From contig JACCXR010000397.1 in assembly GCA_013696915.1 (NCBI GenBank), forward strand, positions 1 through 6,279: DNA of 6,279 nt, written 5' to 3'. The notes under the pieces are model-generated. The model did not search any database. It worked only from the letters and a program-made list of their open reading frames with translations, and was not told where the DNA came from. The stretch's first letter is position 1. Every line of letters begins with the position of its first letter. A program made the translations under genes and the position numbers. This stretch comes from Euzebyaceae bacterium (lineage in GTDB: Bacteria > Actinomycetota > Nitriliruptoria > Euzebyales > Egibacteraceae). Below, in pieces: positions 4,731 to 6,279 of the stretch.

Positions 4731-6279
4731 CCGCAGCCGAAGCGCCGCCTGAGCGCTTCGGCTTGGCGGTGCTCGTCCGCGCCCCCCGCGCGGTGTGGGC
4801 GCTGACGCTGCTCAATCTGTCCGGACTGCTCGTGTGGTCGATCCTCACGCCGGTCTACGACGCGGCCGACGAGCCGTACCACGTCGACATGGTCTTGGCT
4901 GCGGCCGAGCGGTGGGACTGGCCGCCGCCGTGGGGGCGCCAGCTGGAGCCCGAGATCATCGAGTCGCTGTACGCGCTGGGGTTCAGCGTCCCCGGGTCCG
5001 ACAACCCCTTCCTGAGGACCCCGGAACCGGTCATTGCCGTCGAGGCTGTCCCGCGCGCCGACCGGCCCACGTGGGAAGACCTGCGGTCACGGGTCCCCGA
5101 CGGCCCCAGCGAGCGCTTCAACCAGATGGCGCAGCACCCTCCGCTGTACTACAAGCTGGGAGCGCTGCTGTTCGTCGTCGCCCCGTGGGAGTCCTGGCCG
5201 TTCGACCTGGTCGTCTGGGTCCTCCGGCTGTTCAGCGTCCTGCTCGTCGCCCCTCTGCCGCTGTTCGCGCACGCGGCGGCGCGGCGCCTGACCGGATCGG
5301 TGCCGATCGCCGTCTCCGCGGCCGTCGTGCCGCTCGGGATCCCGCAGCTGTCCCACATCGGCGGGGCGGTCAACAACGACAATCTCCTGACCTCCCTGGC
5401 GGGGCTGCTGACCGTCGTCCTCGTGTACGTCGCGCGGGGCGACGCCGGCCTGCGCACCGCGGTCTGGGCGGGGATCGTGGCGATGCTGGGGCTGCTCACG
5501 AAGGGCTTCGCGCTCGCGCTTCCCGTCTGGGTGGCCGCCGCGTACGCGCTCGCCCTGGTCCGCGGCAGCGGTCGACGCGGGGAGGTGTTGCGCGCGGCCG
5601 TCGTCGCGCTGGCGCTGACCGGCGTCGGTGTGCTCTGGTGGGTCCGCAACCTGGTCGTGTACGGCGCCGTGCAGCCGTCCGTGGTGGTCGGCCCCGACCC
5701 GCCGGCGTCCTTCACCCCGGACCTGGAGCTCCTCGCCACGACCTTCTACCAGTCGATCATCCACCGGTTCTGGGGCGCCTTCGGATGGGACGAGATCAAG
5801 GTGGAATACGACACGGCGGCCTGGGCGGCGGGCGTCGTCGCCACCGGCGCGGCGCTCGCCGTCGCCTGGCCGTGGCCGGGCCGGCGGGTGCGCCGGACCG
5901 ACCTGCTCCTCCTGCTGCTGCCGACCGTGCTCATCGCCGGCATCCTCTTCTACGGCGTGTGGTCGTGGTACGTGGCCACGTCCCGCTACGCGGCCATGCA
6001 GGGACGCTACCTCCAGCCGGCCGTGACGGGCATCGCCGTCGTGGCCGCCGCCGGGTACGGGCGGCTGCTCGGACGGTTCGCGCGGGTGCTGCCGCTGCTG
6101 CTGGCCGCCGGCGCCGGATACATGCAGTGGCTCGGGTCCGTGACGGTGCTCGAGCACTTCTACGGCGTCCCGGAACCACTCGAGTGGACGCGGGCGTCGA
6201 TCGCTGCGGCGCTGGCGTGGAGCCCGCTGCCCCGGGCGGTCGGGCTGGGGTTCTGCGCCTTGGGGGGCGCGGCGGCGCT
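4727..6279 (+). CDS. DUF2142-like polytopic membrane protein, putative GT-C-type glycosyltransferase (3' end outside the window)
   Basis: The frame is open from GTG 4727 to the window edge: 517 codons with no stop. The protein is strongly hydrophobic with about ten or more membrane segments (first near residues 21-41; others near 159-183, 192-210, 221-235, 245-277, 287-306, 364-382, 392-412, 431-447 and 453-470). A large loop (42-140), probably extracytoplasmic, carries D48-E49-P-x-H52 and ends in H-P-P (137-139). Conserved-looking V-N-N-D (215-218), L-T-K-G (257-260) and Q-G-R-Y (425-428) follow. This pattern matches the DUF2142 family, and an Asp-Glu in the first loop recalls the catalytic acid of GT-C enzymes that use polyprenyl-phosphate sugars. 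GTG 4727 is chosen because it overlaps the upstream TGA (GTGA), which suggests translational coupling; a Shine-Dalgarno site is weak. Later starts such as ATG 4886 would delete the first membrane helix and the Asp-Glu motif. Confidence 0.8.
   Translation, partial: MTAAEAPPERFGLAVLVRAPRAVWALTLLNLSGLLVWSILTPVYDAADEPYHVDMVLAAAERWDWPPPWGRQLEPEIIESLYALGFSVPGSDNPFLRTPEPVIAVEAVPRADRPTWEDLRSRVPDGPSERFNQMAQHPPLYYKLGALLFVVAPWESWPFDLVVWVLRLFSVLLVAPLPLFAHAAARRLTGSVPIAVSAAVVPLGIPQLSHIGGAVNNDNLLTSLAGLLTVVLVYVARGDAGLRTAVWAGIVAMLGLLTKGFALALPVWVAAAYALALVRGSGRRGEVLRAAVVALALTGVGVLWWVRNLVVYGAVQPSVVVGPDPPASFTPDLELLATTFYQSIIHRFWGAFGWDEIKVEYDTAAWAAGVVATGAALAVAWPWPGRRVRRTDLLLLLLPTVLIAGILFYGVWSWYVATSRYAAMQGRYLQPAVTGIAVVAAAGYGRLLGRFARVLPLLLAAGAGYMQWLGSVTVLEHFYGVPEPLEWTRASIAAALAWSPLPRAVGLGFCALGGAAA
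4735..4763 (+). promoter_or_regulatory. Perfect 11-bp hairpin inside the start of the membrane-protein gene
   Basis: AGCCGAAGCGC (4735-4745) pairs perfectly with GCGCTTCGGCT (4753-4763) around a 7-base loop. It begins four bases after the glycosyltransferase stop codon and covers roughly codons 3-13 of the downstream gene. Placed there it could attenuate or pause transcription between the two genes, protect the upstream message from 3' decay, or hinder translation of the second gene. It lacks a T-run. Confidence 0.55.

Noticed and set aside
5087..6157. 356-codon minus-strand frame opposite the membrane protein
   Set aside because: Its low-complexity His/Arg/Gly/Asp composition is the reverse complement of hydrophobic GC-rich codons; the plus-strand frame is open for 517 codons with membrane-protein character.
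1..6279. tRNA, rRNA, CRISPR array, insertion sequence or attachment site
   Set aside because: I looked for a GGTTCGA-type T-loop, regularly spaced direct repeats, transposase motifs and terminal inverted repeats and saw none.

Overview
The window is very GC-rich, with codons that mostly end in G or C, GTG starts alongside ATG, and purine-rich Shine-Dalgarno sites. This fits a high-GC actinomycete-type bacterium (Actinomycetota). I cannot name the genus. The gene content (an ECF sigma-factor fragment, actinobacterial-style kelch repeats, a small CspA, an FKBP isomerase, large two-domain glycosyltransferases and a multi-spanning membrane protein) agrees with that, but none of these genes fixes the taxon.

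Left part (1-850): the first ~126 bases encode the start of an ECF/SigE-type sigma factor with a good ribosome binding site. The sequence then runs directly, in another frame, into the C-terminal part of a kelch-repeat protein. Neither gene is complete, so this looks like an internal deletion that joined two neighbouring genes (or an assembly chimera). A perfect 13-bp stem-loop (818-848) separates the kelch gene from the convergent cold-shock gene.

Middle part (878-1944): a CspA-like cold-shock protein on the minus strand, with an untranslated leader of perhaps ~110 nt, diverges from a plus-strand pair. That pair is an unrecognised 57-residue protein and an FKBP-type peptidyl-prolyl isomerase with all the usual active-site residues. 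A possible extended -10 promoter lies between the two.

Right part (1945-6279): after a 260-base intergenic stretch holding four stem-loops, an 841-residue protein combines an N-terminal GT2 and a C-terminal GT4 glycosyltransferase and ends in a basic tail with a 19-residue repeat. Its stop codon overlaps the GTG start of a long membrane protein, open to the window edge (517 codons seen), that resembles the DUF2142 family of GT-C-like polytopic proteins. A perfect 11-bp hairpin lies inside the first codons of that gene. By inference, the two make or modify a cell-surface polysaccharide: the cytoplasmic protein would transfer sugars from nucleotide donors, and the membrane protein would act on lipid-linked sugar or glycan at the membrane.
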